From Haloactinopolyspora alba (GTDB lineage Bacteria; Actinomycetota; Actinomycetes; Jiangellales; Jiangellaceae), in assembly GCF_003014555.1 (NCBI RefSeq), contig NZ_PYGE01000002.1:457701-521700 (forward strand): a stretch of DNA of 64,000 nt. Direction: 5' to 3'. The notes below the pieces were generated by a model, which searched no databases, was not told the DNA's origin, and worked only from the letters and a program-made list of their open reading frames with translations. The position numbers and the translations under genes were made by a program. Below, one piece after another: positions 1-8,809 of the stretch (its first letter is position 1; each line of letters starts with the position of its first letter).

Positions 1-1923
1 GCCAGCGGTGCGCACGGCGTCACGCTGACCGTGACCGACGGTTCCGAGAACGTCGTACGAACCCTGAGCGGGTCGCACGACGGCGTCCTCGAGCCGGGCG
101 CGGGCTCCGCACCGGTCGACGTCGGCTCGTGGACCGCGGCGGACGGGCAGTTCACGGTGGCGGTCGAGGCCGACGCGGACGCGAACGAACTGCCCGTCGC
201 TCAAGACAACAACACCGCGAACCGGTCGCTGTTCATCGGCCGCGGCGCCGACATGCCGTACGTGATGCTCGAGGCGGAGGACGCCGTCGTCGGCGGCGGG
301 GCGCAGGTGCTGGCCCCGAACCGGACCATCGGCGACCTCGCGGGGGAGGCGTCCGGACGGCAGGCCGTGACGCTGGACCGCACCGGCGAGTACGTCGAGT
401 TCACCACGACGCAGAGCACGAACACGCTGGTCACCCGCTTCTCCATCCCGGACGCCGCGGGCGGCGGCGGGATCGAGGCCACCCTGAACGTCTACGTCGA
501 CGGCGAGTATCTGCGGTCGATGCCGCTGACCTCGAGGTTCGCCTGGCTCTACGGCAACGAGGCCAGCCCCGGCAACTCGCCCGGCCTCGGTGAGCCGCGG
601 CACATCTACGACGAGGCGAACATCCTGCTGGACACCACGGTGCCCGCCGGAAGCACCATCCGGCTGCAGAAGGACGCGGAGAACACGTCGACCTACGCGA
701 TCGACTTCGTCAGCCTCGAACAGGTCGCCCCGGAACCGAACCCGGACCCGCAGCGCTACATCGAGCCCGACGGGTTCACCCACGCCGACGTGCAGGACGT
801 CCTGGACGAGTTCCGCATGGACACGTCCGGCGAACTGCTCGGTGTCTACCTGCCGCCGGGCGACTACCGGACCGGGCGGAAGTTCCAGGTCTACGGCAAG
901 CCGATCGAGGTGATCGGCGCGGGCCCCTGGTACACCCGGTTCAACGCACCCGCCACGCAGAACAACACCGACGTGGGGTTCCGCGCCGACTCGTCGGTCA
1001 ACGGGTCGACGTTCTCCGGGTTCGCCTACTTCGGCAACTACACGTCGCGCATCGACGGCCCGGGCAAGGTGTTCGACTTCCACGACGTCTCGGACATCAC
1101 CATCGACGACATCTGGGTCGAGCACATGGTCTGCATGTACTGGGGCACCAACACCGACAACATGACGATCAAGAACTCGCGGGCGCGGAACCTGTTCGCC
1201 GACGTGCTGAACATGACCAACGGCAGCACGAACAACCTGGTCACCAACATCGAGTCGCGTGCTTCCGGCGACGACAGCTTCGCGCTGTTCGCCGCCACCG
1301 ACAGCGGCGGCGGTGACCAGACCGGCAACGTCTACGAGAACCTGACCTCGATCCTGACCTGGCGGGCCGCGGGACTGGCCGTGTACGGCGGCTACGGCAA
1401 CACGTTCCGCGACATCCACATCGCCGACACGCTGGTCTACTCCGGCATCACGATCAGCTCGCTGGACTTCGGCATCCCGATGGACGGGTTCGGAGCGGAC
1501 CCGCCCACCCGGTTCGAGAACATCTCCGTGGTACGTGCCGGTGGCCACTTCTGGGGAGCCCAGACGTTCCCCGGGATCTGGATCTTCTCGGCGTCGGAGG
1601 AGTTCCAGGGCATCCGGGTGAACAACGTCGACATCGTCGACCCGACGTACTCGGGGATCATGTTCCAGACCGGCTACGAGGGTGGGCAGCCGCTGAACCC
1701 GGTGACCGACACCGTGTTCACCGACGTCACCATCCGTGGGGCACGGAAGAGCGGCGACGAGTTCGACGCGAAGTCGGGCTTCGGCATCTGGGTGAACGAG
1801 ATGCCCGAGCAGGGACAGGGTCCGGCTGTCGGCTCGGCGGTGTTCGACAACCTGACGTTGATCGACAACCACCAGGACATCAAGAACACCACGTCCACCT
1901 TCGAGCTCGTCATCAACGAGTAG
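1..1923 (+). CDS. Secreted GH87-type alpha-1,3-glucanase/mycodextranase, 5' partial
   Basis: The reading frame is open to the first base, so the start and any signal peptide lie upstream. In order the visible protein has a CARDB-like beta-sandwich segment, a CBM6/CBM35-like module that begins near MLEAEDAVV and ends near AIDFVSLEQV, and a right-handed parallel beta-helix of about 390 residues. In the helix an Asp encoded at 1201-1203 is followed 23 codons later by an Asp-Asp pair (1270-1275, in SGDDSFALF). From memory this matches the spacing of the catalytic aspartates of GH87 alpha-1,3-glucanases (D1045, D1068, D1069 in Agl-FH1). I infer extracellular endo-hydrolysis of alpha-1,3-glucan or mixed alpha-glucans. 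A strong hairpin follows the stop. The converging alpha-glucoside operon could take up the products. Confidence 0.75.
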   Translation, partial: ASGAHGVTLTVTDGSENVVRTLSGSHDGVLEPGAGSAPVDVGSWTAADGQFTVAVEADADANELPVAQDNNTANRSLFIGRGADMPYVMLEAEDAVVGGGAQVLAPNRTIGDLAGEASGRQAVTLDRTGEYVEFTTTQSTNTLVTRFSIPDAAGGGGIEATLNVYVDGEYLRSMPLTSRFAWLYGNEASPGNSPGLGEPRHIYDEANILLDTTVPAGSTIRLQKDAENTSTYAIDFVSLEQVAPEPNPDPQRYIEPDGFTHADVQDVLDEFRMDTSGELLGVYLPPGDYRTGRKFQVYGKPIEVIGAGPWYTRFNAPATQNNTDVGFRADSSVNGSTFSGFAYFGNYTSRIDGPGKVFDFHDVSDITIDDIWVEHMVCMYWGTNTDNMTIKNSRARNLFADVLNMTNGSTNNLVTNIESRASGDDSFALFAATDSGGGDQTGNVYENLTSILTWRAAGLAVYGGYGNTFRDIHIADTLVYSGITISSLDFGIPMDGFGADPPTRFENISVVRAGGHFWGAQTFPGIWIFSASEEFQGIRVNNVDIVDPTYSGIMFQTGYEGGQPLNPVTDTVFTDVTIRGARKSGDEFDAKSGFGIWVNEMPEQGQGPAVGSAVFDNLTLIDNHQDIKNTTSTFELVINE

Positions 1924-1942
1924 CCCGGGTAAGCCGGGTGGA

Positions 1943-1988
1943 GCGTTCGCCGGCCGCGGTGGCTCAGCTTGCCGCGACCGGCGAACGC
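1943..1988 (+). terminator. Hairpin terminator after the GH87 gene
   Basis: An 11-bp perfect inverted repeat (1943-1953 with 1978-1988) continues inward for five more pairs after one mismatch, with a loop of about 12 nt. It starts 20 nt after the stop. There is no T-tract, as is common in high-GC actinobacteria. Confidence 0.7.
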
Positions 1989-2258
1989 ATCTCGCCGTCT
2001 CGGATCACGTCGAGTCGGACGTGCTCAACCGGTATGCGGAACCGCGGCCACCGGCCGTCCGCACTTGGCTCCGGGGACTACGGACCCATGGTCGCACCGA
2101 TGAACCTCGACCTTGTGATCTGCCTGTCCACCGTCCTGGGTGTTCGGCCTGCCGCGTCCGGATCGTCCGGCCTGCCGTCCGTAGACCACCGTCGGCGTGG
2201 CGACGAACGTCGAGTGCTCGTGGGCCGGAGGTATACGTGCGTGCTGGATGTACATATG

Positions 2259-2345
2259 AGCGTCGGATATACAACTGAGCGACGAACACAGCCGCGAAAG
2301 TGCCGGTATCCGACGCTCAGTTGTATATCCGACGCTGAGTTGTAT
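2259..2345. repeat. Long inverted repeat plus overlapping direct repeat
   Basis: The 23-bp arms 2259-2281 and 2314-2336 are perfect reverse complements separated by 32 nt. The second arm overlaps a 16-nt direct repeat, CGACGCTCAGTTGTAT (2311-2326) and CGACGCTGAGTTGTAT (2330-2345), with one mismatch and a 19-nt period. The locally AT-richer sequence stands out from its surroundings. Origin and function are unknown. Confidence 0.7.
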
Positions 2346-2538
2346 GCCGATGTGTCGGCGGGCGACGGCTGTGTGTGATGTGCGCTGCTCGAGGGCTGAA
2401 CCTGGTCGAGCCGTGAGTGGCCTGCGTCTCCGTCGCCGCGGAGGTCGGGCCATCACGAGGCGTGTGCACGCATCACCAGGCTTGCAGGGGTGGTGACGCA
2501 TGGAATTCCATGCGGAACGTGATCATTTTCGGGAGGGG

Positions 2539-3522
2539 TCAGCCTTTGACGGCGCCGCCGAGGCCGGCGTTGCGGAGGAACAGCCGCTGGAACGCGAGGA
2601 AGATCGCGATCGGCAGTGCCATCGAGATGAGCAGCGCGGCGAGGAACACGTCCAGCTCGACGGTGTCGCGGATGATCGGCAGCCGCACCGACAGCGGCTG
2701 GATCGTCGGCTCCGGCAGTACGATCAGCGGCCAGAGGAAGTCCTTCCACGCGTTCAGCACGGCGAAGATCGACACGACGCCGAGGATCGGCTTGGACATC
2801 GGCAGGACCACGGCGACGAGCATCCGGAACGGACCGGCCCCGTCCATCCGGGCGGCCTCGAAGACGTCCCGCGGCAGGCTGTCCATGAACCGCTTGACCA
2901 GCAGCAGGTTGAACGCGTTCGCCCCGGCGGGCAGCCACACCGCCCAGTAGGTGTTGAGCAGCGACGTTCCCAGCACCGGCAGCTCCAGCACGGTGAGGAA
3001 CAGCGGCACGAGAACGACGACACCGGGCACGAACAGCGTCGCCAGCACAGCGCCGGTGAGCAGCCGCGAGAACCTCGGCCGCAGCACGGACAGCACGTAT
3101 CCTCCGGTGGTCGCGACCAGCAGCTGGCAGAACCACGAGCCCAGGGCGACCCACACCGTGTTGGTGAAGTACCTGCTGATCTCCGCCTCGTTCCACGCCG
3201 TCGACAGGTTCGCCCAGTCGATCCCGTTCGGCCACAGCGCCAGGGGAGTGCGCAGCGTGTCCTGCGTGGTGGTCACTGCCGCCTTGGCCAGCCACAGCAT
3301 CGGCCCGATAGCGGCGACCAACAGCATGACCAGCACCAGGCCCTGTGCCGTGCGCATCGCCCACCGGGTGCGGGGCCGGGCCCGGTCGAAGTCGGAGAGG
3401 ATGCCCCGCTCGCTCGGCCGGGCTCTCCGTCGCCGCGGCGCCGTCGCCGGCGCGACCCGGCCCGCCGGCGCCTCCGGATTCGACTGCCGGGTCTTCTCGG
3501 GCGCTTGCACGGACTCGCTCAT
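2539..3522 (-). CDS. Sugar ABC transporter permease, MalG-type
   Basis: A 327-residue inner-membrane permease of the carbohydrate uptake (CUT1) family with about six membrane segments. The EAA loop that docks the ATPase is visible as EAARMDGAGPFRMLVAVVLP in the C-terminal half. The ATG at 3522 is chosen because it overlaps the stop of the upstream permease gene as ATGA, which suggests translational coupling. An extended N-terminal tail rich in Arg/Pro precedes the first membrane segment. It is the last gene of the LacI-GH13-binding protein-permease-permease series. No ATP-binding subunit is encoded in the window, so a shared MsiK-like ATPase is likely; that is inference from other actinomycetes. 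Confidence 0.88.
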   Translation of the reverse strand: MSESVQAPEKTRQSNPEAPAGRVAPATAPRRRRARPSERGILSDFDRARPRTRWAMRTAQGLVLVMLLVAAIGPMLWLAKAAVTTTQDTLRTPLALWPNGIDWANLSTAWNEAEISRYFTNTVWVALGSWFCQLLVATTGGYVLSVLRPRFSRLLTGAVLATLFVPGVVVLVPLFLTVLELPVLGTSLLNTYWAVWLPAGANAFNLLLVKRFMDSLPRDVFEAARMDGAGPFRMLVAVVLPMSKPILGVVSIFAVLNAWKDFLWPLIVLPEPTIQPLSVRLPIIRDTVELDVFLAALLISMALPIAIFLAFQRLFLRNAGLGGAVKG

Positions 3523-4406
3523 GACGTGCTCCAGGACCGGGTGACACGGAAGTACAGCGCGGACATGATCGCCAGGAACAGGGCGAGCAGCACCGACAGT
3601 GCGGTGGCCGCTCCGTAGTCGCCGAACCGGAACGCGTAGTCGTAGATCTGCAGCAGCACCGTCGTCGTCGCGTTCTGCGGTCCGCCGCCGGTCATCAGGA
3701 ACGGCTCGGTGAAGATCTGGAACGTCGAGATCACCTGGAGGATCAGCGTGATCAGCAGGATGTTGCGCAGCTGCGGCAGCGTGACGTGCCAGACCTTCTT
3801 CCACAGCCCGGCGCCGTCGACCTCAGCAGCGTCGTACAGTTCGGTGCGGACGCCGGTCAGTGCGGCCAGGTAGATGAGCACGGTGGCCCCGGCGTTGGCC
3901 CAGGTCGCCTGCAGGACGAGGGACGGCATCGCGGACGAGGCGTCCTGGATCCACGGGAACGGGCCGAGCCCGACCCAGCCGAGGATCGTGTTGAACACGC
4001 CCGTCGAGCTCGCGTCGTAGAAGAACCGCCACAGCAGCACGGCGACCACCGGCGGGACCACGACCGGCAGGTAGGCCAGCACGCTGAACAGGCCCTTCGC
4101 CCGTCGCACCTCGCTCATCAGGACGGCCAACAGCAGTGGCACCGGGTAGCCGAACAGCATCGCCAAGAGGGTGAAGTAGACCGTGTTCCGCACCGAGGTC
4201 CAGAACAGCGGGTCACCCAGGACCTGACGGAAGTTGTCCAGTCCCACCCAGGACGGGTCGGTGACCAGGTTGGTCTCCTGCAGGCTCATGACCAGCGCCC
4301 GCCCGATCGGGAACCAGGCGAACAGTCCGAAGACCACCAGCAGTGGCAGCAGCAGAACCAGCGTGCTCAGGCCGCCGCCGCGCGCCCAGCGGGCTATTGC
4401 GCTCAC
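3519..4406 (-). CDS. Sugar ABC transporter permease, MalF-type
   Basis: A 295-residue CUT1 permease with six predicted membrane helices and the EAA motif EVDGAGLWKKVWHVTLPQL. A GTG start at 4406 is preceded by GGAGG at about 6 nt. It overlaps the downstream permease by four bases. It should form the membrane channel heterodimer with that protein and receive sugar from the binding protein encoded 88 nt upstream. The neighbouring alpha-glucosidase suggests an alpha-glucoside or malto-oligosaccharide substrate. The exact sugar cannot be read from the sequence. Confidence 0.88.
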   Translation of the reverse strand: MSAIARWARGGGLSTLVLLLPLLVVFGLFAWFPIGRALVMSLQETNLVTDPSWVGLDNFRQVLGDPLFWTSVRNTVYFTLLAMLFGYPVPLLLAVLMSEVRRAKGLFSVLAYLPVVVPPVVAVLLWRFFYDASSTGVFNTILGWVGLGPFPWIQDASSAMPSLVLQATWANAGATVLIYLAALTGVRTELYDAAEVDGAGLWKKVWHVTLPQLRNILLITLILQVISTFQIFTEPFLMTGGGPQNATTTVLLQIYDYAFRFGDYGAATALSVLLALFLAIMSALYFRVTRSWSTS

Positions 4407-4494
4407 TGAGTTCCTCCCCGGTCGTCGGTCGGTGACTTCCCGGGGCCCGCGGGGTGGGCGGTCACCCGCGGGCCCCAGGCCGTGCGGTGTGCGC

Positions 4495-5889
4495 TCACCC
4501 GTCGGCGAGCAGGCTGCTGACGTTTTCGTTCGCGGTTTCGAGCAGGGCGTCGATGTCGGCGTTCTCGTCGTTCAGCACGGCCTGCACCACGGTGTCGAGC
4601 TCGGCGTACAGCTCCTGTGCCTTGACCGGCGGTTCCGGGATCAGCGGCTGATCGAGGATCCCGTTCTTGAACGGCATCATCTGCTCGAGTGGGACGTTGA
4701 CGTACTCGGCGATCCACGTCTCGGCCTGTTCGAGCTGGTCGGCGTCGAAGATCGGCAGGGTGGGCGTGCCGACGGGAGCGTCGCTCTCGGCCTTGCTCAT
4801 CGCGTCCGCGACCGCGGCCTCCTGCTCGGTGAGCTTGCCCATGTAGTAGAAGTCGATCCACTTCACGGCGGCAGCCCTCTCCGCGTCGGAGGCGTCCGGC
4901 CGTACGGCGACGATGCTGCCGCCGCCGAGCACGCCGGAGTCGGGGCCGTCCAGCGGGATGGTCGTCAGCCCGTAGGTCTCCGGGTCCACGTTGTTCTCGG
5001 TGACCAGGCTGTTGTAGACGTCCGAGCCGCCGATGTACATGCCCACCTGGCCTGCGGCGAACGCCTGGTTGATTGTTCCCCACTCGTACAGGAAGTTGTC
5101 TCCCATCGAGTCGTCCTCCCAGCGCATCGCATGCAGCGTCTCGAGCGCGCGCCGGGTCGCGGGGTTGTCGAGCGTCGCGGTGACGTCGTCGCCGGAGCCT
5201 TCCTCGACCCGGCCGCCCATCGCGTAGGTCTGGGTGGTGAGGATCCAGCCGCCGGTGTTGTTCTGGCTCATCTGGGCGTAGCCGGCCTGGCCGGTGGCGT
5301 CGGCGATGGTGTCGGCGTACCGGCGGATCTCGTCCCAGGTCTGTGGCGGCTTGTCGGGGTCGAGGCCCGCCTGCTCGAACAGTGCCCGGTTGTAGTGCAG
5401 TCCCATCCCGTACGCCTCGACGGGGACGCCGTGGATCGCGCCGGACTCGTCCTGGACGACCTCGAGAACACTGGGGTTGAAATCACCGGCGTACGGCAGC
5501 GACTTCACCTCGGCGGTGAGGTCGGCGACCTGCCCGCGCTCGATCAGCTCCTTGCCGTAGGTGAACGGGAACTGGAAGGCCGTCGGCAGCGTGCCGCCGG
5601 CGAGCTGGGCGGCGAACGTCGCGGGGTCCCACTCGTACTCGCTCGGCTCGACGTCGATGTTCGGATGGGCCTGCTCGAACTCTTTCACCCGGGCCAGGAA
5701 CGCCTTCCTGGCCGCCTTCTCGGTCGACGGCGGCAGGTTGGTGACACCGATGGTCACGCCGGCGTCGTCCGAGCCGCCGTCGCCGTCCGAGCCGGCTCCG
5801 TCGTCGTTGTCGGACCCGCAGGCGGCGACCGTGCTCAACGCCAGCACTGCGGCGGTGACGGTCCCCAGCCGGGTACGCGTGCTGCTCAT
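4495..5889 (-). CDS. Sugar ABC transporter substrate-binding lipoprotein
   Basis: A 464-residue family 1 extracellular solute-binding protein. The ATG at 5889 has GGAG upstream and opens a lipoprotein signal (hydrophobic run ending STVAACGSD, with the lipidated Cys). An Asp/Gly-rich flexible linker follows, then the two-lobe binding fold with the usual YNRALFEQAGLDP-type segment. It should be anchored to the outer face of the membrane and deliver oligosaccharide to the two permeases downstream. It lies 71 nt after the GH13 gene in the same direction, so co-transcription is likely. Confidence 0.9.
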   Translation of the reverse strand: MSSTRTRLGTVTAAVLALSTVAACGSDNDDGAGSDGDGGSDDAGVTIGVTNLPPSTEKAARKAFLARVKEFEQAHPNIDVEPSEYEWDPATFAAQLAGGTLPTAFQFPFTYGKELIERGQVADLTAEVKSLPYAGDFNPSVLEVVQDESGAIHGVPVEAYGMGLHYNRALFEQAGLDPDKPPQTWDEIRRYADTIADATGQAGYAQMSQNNTGGWILTTQTYAMGGRVEEGSGDDVTATLDNPATRRALETLHAMRWEDDSMGDNFLYEWGTINQAFAAGQVGMYIGGSDVYNSLVTENNVDPETYGLTTIPLDGPDSGVLGGGSIVAVRPDASDAERAAAVKWIDFYYMGKLTEQEAAVADAMSKAESDAPVGTPTLPIFDADQLEQAETWIAEYVNVPLEQMMPFKNGILDQPLIPEPPVKAQELYAELDTVVQAVLNDENADIDALLETANENVSSLLADG

Positions 5890-5960
5890 CTCGTGCTCCA
5901 ATTCCTCTTCGCGCCGCGTCGGACGGCGGCGTCCGGTCGGTTCGGATCCCCGGTGCCTCG

Positions 5961-7619
5961 TCAGGACGCTGACGACAGCCGCAGCCACGCAGTGGTGTCG
6001 GCGGGCAGCCGGCCCTGCTCGAGGTCGGCGCTCGACAGCACGACCCGGTCGTGCTCGGGCAGATCGACGGAACGGGTGGACAGGTTGACGATGCAGGCGA
6101 ACCGATCGCCACGGCGGAAGGCCAGCACGTCGTCATCGGTGGAGGGCAGCCACTGCAGGTCACCGTCACCGAGCTCCGGCTCGGTGCGTCGTAGCCGCAG
6201 CGCGGTGCGGTAGAGCGTCAGCGTGGACGCCGGGTCGGCGTCCTGGGCGGCGACGGTGCGGTCGGACCAGTCGCCGGGTTGGGGCAGCCACGGCTCCGCC
6301 GCGGCGCCGGAAGGGTTGAAGCCGTACGGCGGTTCGTGCCCCTCCCACGGCAGCGGTACTCGGGCGCCGTCGCGTCCGGGATCGATGCCGCCGGAGCGGA
6401 AGTACATCGGGTCCTGGATCCGGTGCGCCTCGATGTCCTCGACCTCGGGAAGCCCGAGCTCCTCGCCCTGGTACACGTAGACCGCGCCGGGCAGCGCCAT
6501 GGCCAGCAGCGCGGCGGCCCGAGCGCGGCGCAGGCCGAGCGCGGTGTCGGTGGGGACGCCGGCTCGCTTCGACTCGAAGGCGAACGACGTGTCGTCGCGT
6601 CCGTACCGGGTGACCGGGCGGGTGACGTCGTGGTTGGACAGCACCCAGGTGGCCGGGGCGTCCACCAGCGCATGCGCGGCGAGCGTGTCGTCGATGACCC
6701 GGCGCAGCCGGCCCGGCTCCCACGGGCAGGTGAGGAAGTCGAAGTTGAACGCGGTGTGCAGCTCGTCCGGGCGCAGGTAACGGCTCATCCGGTGCGGATC
6801 GGGGAGCCAGATCTCGCCGATCAGGACGCGCGGCTGCGGATAACCGTCGGCGATCCGCCGCCAGCTGCGGTAGATGTCGTGCAGCTCCTCGCGGTCGACG
6901 TGCGCGTGCTCGCCGGGAGCGTGGTCCGGGTCGACCTCCGGCAGGTCCGGGTGTTTGACCAGGAGTGCCGCGGAGTCGATGCGGACGCCGGCGGCGCCGC
7001 GGTCGAACCAGAACTTCAGGATCTGCTCGAACTCGTGGTGCACGGACGGGTGGTCCCAGTTCAGGTCCGGTTGTTCCGGAGCGAACAGGTGCAGGTACCA
7101 CTCGCCGGGCGTCCCGTCGGCGTTCTTGGACCGGGTCCACGCCGGGCCGCCGAAGTTGGACGTCCAGTTGTTCGGCGGCTCCTCGCCGTTGGCGCCGCGG
7201 CCGGGCCGGAACCAGAACCGTTCCCGCGCCACCGACCCGGGAGGCGTGTTCAGCGCCGCCTCGAACCAGGGGTGCTGGTCGGAGACGTGGTTGGGGACGA
7301 CGTCGACGATGGTGCGGATGCCCAGCTCGCGGGCCTCGGTGATGAGCTGCTCCGCCTCGGACAGCGTGCCGAAGGTGGGGTCGACGGAGCGGTAGTCGCT
7401 GACGTCGTACCCGCCGTCGGCCATCGGCGACGGGTACCACGGCGTGAACCACAGCGCGTCGACGCCGAGGTCACGCAGGTAGCCCAGCCGGGACCGGACA
7501 CCGGCGAGATCGCCGGTCCCGTCGCCGTTCCGGTCGGCGAAGCTGCGGACGTAGATCTGATAGATGACCGCGCCGCGCCACCAGTCGTGGTCGGCGTCGA
7601 GCGCCTGTTCCCGCATCAT
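5961..7619 (-). CDS. GH13 alpha-glucosidase (oligo-1,6-glucosidase/maltase type)
   Basis: A 552-residue cytoplasmic glycoside hydrolase family 13 enzyme without a signal peptide. The (beta/alpha)8 barrel motifs are clear: DVVPNH (region I), nucleophile D215 in GVRIDS, acid/base E269 in LIGEIW, and transition-state Asp D331 in LSNHD. N-terminal WWRGAVIYQIYVRSF is typical of alpha-glucosidases. I start it at ATG 7619; earlier TTG 7655 and GTG 7628 codons run through a palindrome and lack a ribosome site. It should hydrolyse alpha-glucosides imported by the ABC transporter encoded downstream. Regulation by the upstream LacI protein is inferred from position. Confidence 0.9.
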   Translation of the reverse strand: MMREQALDADHDWWRGAVIYQIYVRSFADRNGDGTGDLAGVRSRLGYLRDLGVDALWFTPWYPSPMADGGYDVSDYRSVDPTFGTLSEAEQLITEARELGIRTIVDVVPNHVSDQHPWFEAALNTPPGSVARERFWFRPGRGANGEEPPNNWTSNFGGPAWTRSKNADGTPGEWYLHLFAPEQPDLNWDHPSVHHEFEQILKFWFDRGAAGVRIDSAALLVKHPDLPEVDPDHAPGEHAHVDREELHDIYRSWRRIADGYPQPRVLIGEIWLPDPHRMSRYLRPDELHTAFNFDFLTCPWEPGRLRRVIDDTLAAHALVDAPATWVLSNHDVTRPVTRYGRDDTSFAFESKRAGVPTDTALGLRRARAAALLAMALPGAVYVYQGEELGLPEVEDIEAHRIQDPMYFRSGGIDPGRDGARVPLPWEGHEPPYGFNPSGAAAEPWLPQPGDWSDRTVAAQDADPASTLTLYRTALRLRRTEPELGDGDLQWLPSTDDDVLAFRRGDRFACIVNLSTRSVDLPEHDRVVLSSADLEQGRLPADTTAWLRLSSAS

Positions 7620-7622
7620 GGC

Positions 7623-7643
7623 GGTCACGTTAACGACGTGACC
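7623..7643. promoter_or_regulatory. 7-7-7 inverted repeat just before the GH13 start
   Basis: GGTCACG (7623-7629) and CGTGACC (7637-7643) form a perfect inverted repeat ending 4 nt from the GH13 start codon. It could be an operator or an RNA hairpin that affects initiation. It does not resemble the CTGCAAG palindrome near the lacI-type gene. Confidence 0.35.
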
Positions 7644-7720
7644 AACACCGCGCAAGAGTTAGACAGTTTTTTGCAGGAAAGCGATAGACGCCGGTGTGAC
7701 GACGGCAGCCCCGCGGATGG

Positions 7721-8737
7721 TCACCGCGCCGTGCCGGTCGGCGGCGCGGTGGAGCCACGGACGACGAGCTCCGGCTCGTGCAGGAGCTCGTCAGCCGCGA
7801 TGCCGCTGCCGGAGATCAGCCGCACCAGCAGATCGACCGAGGCCTTGCCCATGGCCTCGATCGGCTGCCGGACCGTGGTCAGCGGGGGATCGGTGCAGTT
7901 CATGAACGCGGAGTCGTCGTAGCCGACGACGGACAGGTCGTGCGGGACGGCCATGCCGGCGCGTTTGGCGGCGCGGATGGCACCGAGAGCCATCGGGTCG
8001 CTGCCGCAGATCACGGCCGTGACGCCACGGCGCAACAGGCGTGCCGCTGCGGCCTGCCCGCCCTCGAGCGAGTGCATCGCGTGTTCGACGTGTGTGTCGG
8101 CGAGCTCGACGCCAGCGGCGGCCATGGTGCGACGGGCGGCGGTCAGCTTGCGCAGCGAGGGGACGTGATCGGGCGGGCCCAGGACGAGGCCGATGCTGGT
8201 GTGCCCGAGTGACAGCAAGTGTCCGACCGCCTGTTCGGCCGCGACGGCGTCGTCGCACGACACCCGGGGGAATGGCAGCCCGTCGATGCCCGCGTTGACC
8301 ATCACCGTGGGCAGTTGCCGCTCCGCCAGCTGGGCGTAGTGGTCATGGGCGCCGTCGGCGCCGCTGTACAGCCCGCCGGCGAACAGCACGCCCGAGACGT
8401 GCTGCTGGAAGAGCAGTTCGATGTAGTCGGCCTCCGAGACGCCGCCGACCGTCTGCGTGCACAGCACCGGTGTCAGGCCCTGCTGGGCGAGCGAGCCGCC
8501 GACGACGTCGGCGAACGCGGGAAAGATCGGGTTCTGCAGCTCCGGCAGGACCAGTCCCACCAGTCGAGCGCGTTCGCCGCGGAGCTTGGTCGGCCGCTCG
8601 TAGCCGAGTACGTCCAGTGCCGTGAGTACCGAGTCGCGGGTCGCGTCCGAGACGCCTGGGCGACCGTTGAGCACCCTGCTCACCGTCGCTTCGCTCACGC
8701 CGACCTTGATCGCGACCTCAGTCAATCGTCCTGCCAT
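7721..8737 (-). CDS. LacI-family transcriptional regulator
   Basis: A 338-residue regulator with an N-terminal LacI helix-turn-helix (LTEVAIKVGVSEATVSRVLN, residues about 5-25), the hinge helix, and a periplasmic-binding-protein-like sugar-sensing domain. The ATG at 8737 fits the family start exactly. It is transcribed in the same direction as, and about 100 nt upstream of, the alpha-glucosidase and transporter genes, so it is the likely local repressor of that operon. A perfect palindrome 24 nt upstream of its own start suggests autoregulation. Confidence 0.92.
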   Translation of the reverse strand: MAGRLTEVAIKVGVSEATVSRVLNGRPGVSDATRDSVLTALDVLGYERPTKLRGERARLVGLVLPELQNPIFPAFADVVGGSLAQQGLTPVLCTQTVGGVSEADYIELLFQQHVSGVLFAGGLYSGADGAHDHYAQLAERQLPTVMVNAGIDGLPFPRVSCDDAVAAEQAVGHLLSLGHTSIGLVLGPPDHVPSLRKLTAARRTMAAAGVELADTHVEHAMHSLEGGQAAAARLLRRGVTAVICGSDPMALGAIRAAKRAGMAVPHDLSVVGYDDSAFMNCTDPPLTTVRQPIEAMGKASVDLLVRLISGSGIAADELLHEPELVVRGSTAPPTGTAR

Positions 8738-8760
8738 GGCCGCAACTCTACGACAGATAT

Positions 8761-8777
8761 CTGCAAGTATCTTGCAG
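8761..8777. promoter_or_regulatory. Putative LacI-type operator
   Basis: CTGCAAGTATCTTGCAG is a perfect 7-3-7 palindrome in the promoter region of the lacI-type gene. Half-site-like TTGCAG and GCAAG occur again near 7652-7676, upstream of the GH13 gene, but not as a full palindrome. Assignment to this regulator is inference from position. Confidence 0.55.
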
Positions 8778-8809
8778 CTGTCAGCGGTGGGTCGGGGGCC
8801 GCCGCGGGG

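Larger units (their letters stand above)
1924..2538. other. Gene-free stretch between convergent units
   Basis: No open frame here has a convincing ribosome site or recognisable product. It holds the GH87 terminator (1943-1988), a repeat cluster (2259-2345), a hairpin GCATCACCA/TGGTGACGC (about 2470-2500) and an 18-bp perfect palindrome CGCATGGAATTCCATGCG (2497-2514). The last two lie just past the end of the minus-strand sugar operon and may act as its terminator. Confidence 0.6.

Noticed and set aside
1938..2501. Several overlapping frames of 85-158 codons in the first long gap
   Set aside because: They overlap each other on both strands, cross the inverted repeat, lack ribosome sites and have Arg/Pro/Thr-rich composition typical of non-coding high-GC DNA.
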